DNA from: Caprimulgus europaeus
Taxonomy: Eukaryota; Chordata; Aves; Caprimulgiformes; Caprimulgidae
Assembly (NCBI GenBank): GCA_907165065.1
Contig: OU015532.1
Span: forward strand, 43,998,839 to 44,062,838
Length of the DNA stretch: 64,000 nucleotides
Direction of reading: 5' to 3'
The position numbers were made by a program, and so were the translations under genes. This document shows positions 63,847 through 64,000 of this stretch, piece by piece (the first letter of the stretch is position 1; each line of letters opens with the position of its first letter). Below the pieces are notes generated by a model. That model was not told the origin of the DNA, did not search any database, and saw nothing but the letters and a program-made list of their open reading frames with translations.

Positions 63847-64000
63847 CTATTAAAAAGAGATAATTAAACTTCAAGCAATATTTTTGGTCCCAATAATTCA
63901 ACTTCTTCATTAAGTTACTTCTGTAGAAAAGACTAGTAAGGAACAGATCAAGGTGAAAGTGTACTTTAGGTAAAAAAAAATCCCAAACCCATACAACCTG

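Overview
The window is animal nuclear DNA, almost certainly from a bird. It carries several 3' fragments of CR1 LINEs, one solo LTR of an avian ERVL-like type, compact introns, GC-rich promoters, and a gene order matching the vertebrate SLC39A13 - PSMC3 - RAPSN - CELF1 block (human 11p11.2, from memory). The species cannot be fixed from sequence alone. Most long open frames are not genes. The real coding sequence is in short exons, which I placed by following splice sites, reading phase and protein families.

Layout. 1-10.1 kb: the last six coding exons of SLC39A13 (ZIP13 zinc transporter, + strand; earlier exons lie left of the window), with a CR1 tail at the left edge and a roughly 1.05 kb TTTC/TTCC tract in an intron. 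10.1-15 kb: 3' UTR and intergenic DNA with three candidate poly(A) signals and a CR1 fragment. 15.1-28 kb: a complete four-exon TMEM178-family gene (+), closest to TMEM178B, with a CpG-rich first exon, a GGCCCC hexanucleotide repeat just inside intron 1 and a 32-bp minisatellite further on. I recall no such gene here in human, so this is the most interesting gene in the window. 28.5-36.3 kb: complete PSMC3 (-, 12 exons, 422 aa), converging on the TMEM178-like gene, with a solo LTR and several CR1 pieces in introns 2 and 3. 36.7-46.8 kb: complete RAPSN (-, 8 exons, 412 aa); its poly(A) signal lies only about 430 bp upstream of the PSMC3 start codon. 46.8-51.4 kb: RAPSN upstream region and intergenic DNA with nothing else recognised. 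51.4-64 kb: the 3' part of CELF1 (-): a very long 3' UTR of about 9.2 kb and the last four coding exons (linker and RRM3), continuing past the right edge.

The genes are a housekeeping/muscle mixture and not a pathway: a zinc exporter of the secretory route, a proteasome ATPase, the neuromuscular-junction scaffold rapsyn, and an RNA-binding splicing/decay factor. I found no CRISPR array, prokaryotic system, tRNA, rRNA or other obvious new machinery. The findings are mainly unusual repeats, a paralog that may be lineage-restricted, and RNA-level features (tandem acceptor, UG repeat, pyrimidine tract).
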